Assembly (NCBI GenBank): GCA_902803675.1
Contig: CADCQZ010000286.1
Coordinates: 1 to 8,269 of the forward strand
Reading direction: 5' to 3'
Length of the DNA: 8,269 bases
DNA from: an uncultured Eubacteriales bacterium
GTDB lineage: Bacteria > Bacillota_A > Clostridia > Christensenellales > Aristaeellaceae
In this document: positions 7,182 to 8,269 of the stretch, one piece after another
Numbering within the stretch: the first letter of the stretch is position 1
Layout: each line of letters opens with the position of its first letter
Notes under the pieces: generated by a model
The model's input: only the letters and a program-made list of their open reading frames with translations
What the model was told of the DNA's origin: nothing
Databases searched by the model: none
Translations under genes and position numbers: made by a program

Positions 7182-7210
7182 ATTATAGCTTGTAAAGGAG
7201 CCTGTTGCAA
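7182..7210 (-). promoter_or_regulatory. Sigma-A-type promoter for the DUF6273/glycosidase/Lgt-like unit
   Basis: On the minus strand TTGCAA (7210-7205) is followed after 17 bases by a perfect TATAAT (7187-7182). The start would fall near 7175, giving a leader of about 55 bases. A weaker overlapping pair, TTTACA (7196-7191) and TATATT (7172-7167) with an 18-base spacer, could serve as a second start. Confidence 0.8.
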
Positions 7211-7327
7211 GGGCACGCAGCTGATTTGTGAGGATTGTAACAAGTTTCCCGGGGGCGTGGGGACAGCTCTTTCTACAGATTGTAAACAAATTTCATCTTT
7301 CTTGCATATTTGGAAATAATATTGTAA
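7190..7327. repeat. Spaced TTGTAA motifs, two of them palindromic, in the divergent promoter region
   Basis: TTGTAA occurs on the plus strand at 7190, 7235, 7280 and 7322, at intervals of 45, 45 and 42 bases. Two copies extend to palindromes: TTGTAACAA (7235-7243) and TTGTAAACAA (7280-7289), both preceded by GA. Each palindrome lies upstream of one divergent promoter. They could be operators for a shared regulator, but the region is AT-rich and the core is short. Confidence 0.38.
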
Positions 7328-7330
7328 AAT
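7302..7330 (+). promoter_or_regulatory. Possible promoter for the proton-channel gene
   Basis: TTGCAT (7302-7307) and TAAAAT (7325-7330) are 17 bases apart in an AT-rich stretch. The predicted start near 7337 would leave only a few bases before GGAGGG (7340-7345), a tight but possible leader. Other AT-rich hexamers here could serve instead, so the placement is tentative. Confidence 0.45.
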
Positions 7331-7352
7331 ATTCTTAATGGAGGGATGCTTT

Positions 7353-8269
7353 ATGGGTGATTTTATCAGGGGAATGGCGGGCAGCGTCATCGATATCGTG
7401 GTTTATGCGGCTATGGCGCTCGTTTTTATAGTCGGTGTGGCAAAGTGCGTTCTGCCGGTGCGCCGCTCGGCGGGAGCCCTGCGGCGGGCGTCGCGGCGCC
7501 TTCTGCGTCCGGTCCAGGAGGGGGAGCGTCCCGCCTGGCAGGACAGCCTGTTCCTGGGCAAAGCGCTCAGCGGCTGCTGGGCGAGGTTCCTCAAGAACGC
7601 CGAGCACCTCAACAGCCGGGGCCTGAGCTGCAATGTGGAGGACTATGTCAACGATGATACGGCCCTTGACGGCGTGTGCCATCCGCAGCTGGCGGAAGTG
7701 ATCCCGGGCCTGCTGACCAGTTTGGGCATCCTCGGCACCTTTATCGGCCTGATGCGCGGTCTGGGCGGGCTGGACGTGAGCGACGCTGCGAAGACCATGG
7801 AGAGCATCCCCGCCATGATCGGCGGCATGACCTTCGCGTTCTCCACCTCCATCGTCGGCGTGGCCTGTTCCATCTCCTTCAATGTGCTTTACCGCATCTC
7901 CTGCGGCAGCGCGGAGGGAGCGATCGACGAGTTCCAGACATCGTTCGACGACATGGTCATGATCCGGCCTCTGGACGATACGGTCACGCTGATCTGCCAG
8001 CAGGAGGACCAGGAGAACATGATCCGCCAGGCGGCGGCGGACCTGACCAACCGCATCTCCGAGGGCGTGACCCGCGCGGTGGAGAACTCCTTCGTGCCCG
8101 TCACATACGCCATGAACCAGTTCATCATGGGCCAGACCCAGACACAGCTGGAGGGCCTTGAGAATATCACCCGGAGCTTCATCTCCCAGATGGACAGGAG
8201 CCTGTCCGGCCAGCTCACGGCCCTGGGGAGCACCCTGGCCCAGGTGAATCACAATCAGGCCATGAGCTA
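7353..8269 (+). CDS. MotA/TolQ/ExbB-type proton-channel protein with long tail, ZorA-like, C-terminus cut by window edge
   Basis: The first 305 residues are present. Transmembrane helix 1 lies at about 12-34, then a basic cytoplasmic loop (36-110), helix 2 at about 114-136 (IPGLLTSLGILGTFIGLMRG) and helix 3 at about 156-180 (GGMTFAFSTSIVGVACSISF). The PGLLTSLGILGTF and FSTSIVGV motifs are those of the MotA/TolQ/ExbB family, whose members form pentamers around a MotB/TolR/ExbD dimer and turn ion flow into mechanical work. The short span to helix 3 and the long, Gln-rich, probably helical tail from about 215 onward (still open at the edge) fit ZorA-type proteins better than ExbB or TolQ, which end soon after helix 3. 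A ZorB-like OmpA/MotB partner would be expected next but lies outside the window. The ATG at 7353 has GGAGGG seven bases upstream. Family call firm; ZorA-like subtype is an inference. Confidence 0.85.
   Translation, partial: MGDFIRGMAGSVIDIVVYAAMALVFIVGVAKCVLPVRRSAGALRRASRRLLRPVQEGERPAWQDSLFLGKALSGCWARFLKNAEHLNSRGLSCNVEDYVNDDTALDGVCHPQLAEVIPGLLTSLGILGTFIGLMRGLGGLDVSDAAKTMESIPAMIGGMTFAFSTSIVGVACSISFNVLYRISCGSAEGAIDEFQTSFDDMVMIRPLDDTVTLICQQEDQENMIRQAAADLTNRISEGVTRAVENSFVPVTYAMNQFIMGQTQTQLEGLENITRSFISQMDRSLSGQLTALGSTLAQVNHNQAMS

Noticed and set aside
7121..7390. Upstream extension of the DUF6273 gene to 7390
   Set aside because: It would cross the promoter and into the divergent gene; the ATG at 7120 has a good ribosome binding site and signal peptide.
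7335..8252. Minus-strand open frame of 305 codons opposite the proton-channel gene
   Set aside because: His/Asp/Ala-rich shadow; the plus strand has clear MotA/TolQ/ExbB motifs and GGAGGG.

Overview
The window reads like a chromosomal segment of a GC-rich, low-oxygen Firmicute of the class Clostridia, perhaps a gut or rumen lineage. That placement is an inference. It rests on strong GGAGG-type ribosome binding sites, short AT-rich promoter islands in otherwise GC-rich DNA, Gram-positive-style Sec signal peptides, and families frequent in such genomes (an SPFH 'virion core'-like protein, a DUF6273 protein, a PF14262 beta-helix protein, a NAGPA-type phosphodiester glycosidase). No RNA gene, insertion sequence, CRISPR array or phage gene is visible.

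Layout: seven genes lie on the minus strand and one on the plus strand. Reading the minus strand in its direction of transcription, a good promoter (7210-7182) drives a three-gene unit: a secreted DUF6273 protein (7120-6323), a secreted or membrane-anchored phosphodiester glycosidase (6289-5405) and a polytopic membrane protein of the prolipoprotein diacylglyceryl transferase (Lgt) fold with altered catalytic residues (5402-4455). The unit closes with a strong intrinsic terminator (4466-4435) whose stem and loop carry the last codons and stop codon of the Lgt-like gene. Next come a secreted right-handed beta-helix protein of the PF14262 family (4365-2692) and, 21 bases further on, a short-chain dehydrogenase/reductase (2670-1831). 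An AT-rich promoter (1749-1721) then starts a two-gene unit: a degenerate receiver-domain protein with no DNA-binding output (1691-903), then an SPFH-domain protein (880 to the left edge, incomplete).

On the plus strand, divergent from the DUF6273 gene across a 232-base AT-rich spacer, starts a MotA/TolQ/ExbB-type proton-channel protein (7353 to the right edge, incomplete). Its three-helix channel core is followed by a long cytoplasmic tail, an architecture resembling ZorA of the Zorya antiphage systems. This is the best lead for an undescribed system, but the partner genes that would decide it lie beyond the window.

How the genes may work together: the DUF6273, glycosidase and Lgt-like genes are closely spaced, share one promoter and one terminator, and all act at or outside the membrane, so a joint role in envelope or surface-glycan processing is plausible but unproven. 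The beta-helix protein may bind acidic surface or dietary polysaccharide. The pseudo-receiver and SPFH pair looks like an intracellular signalling or membrane-scaffold module.
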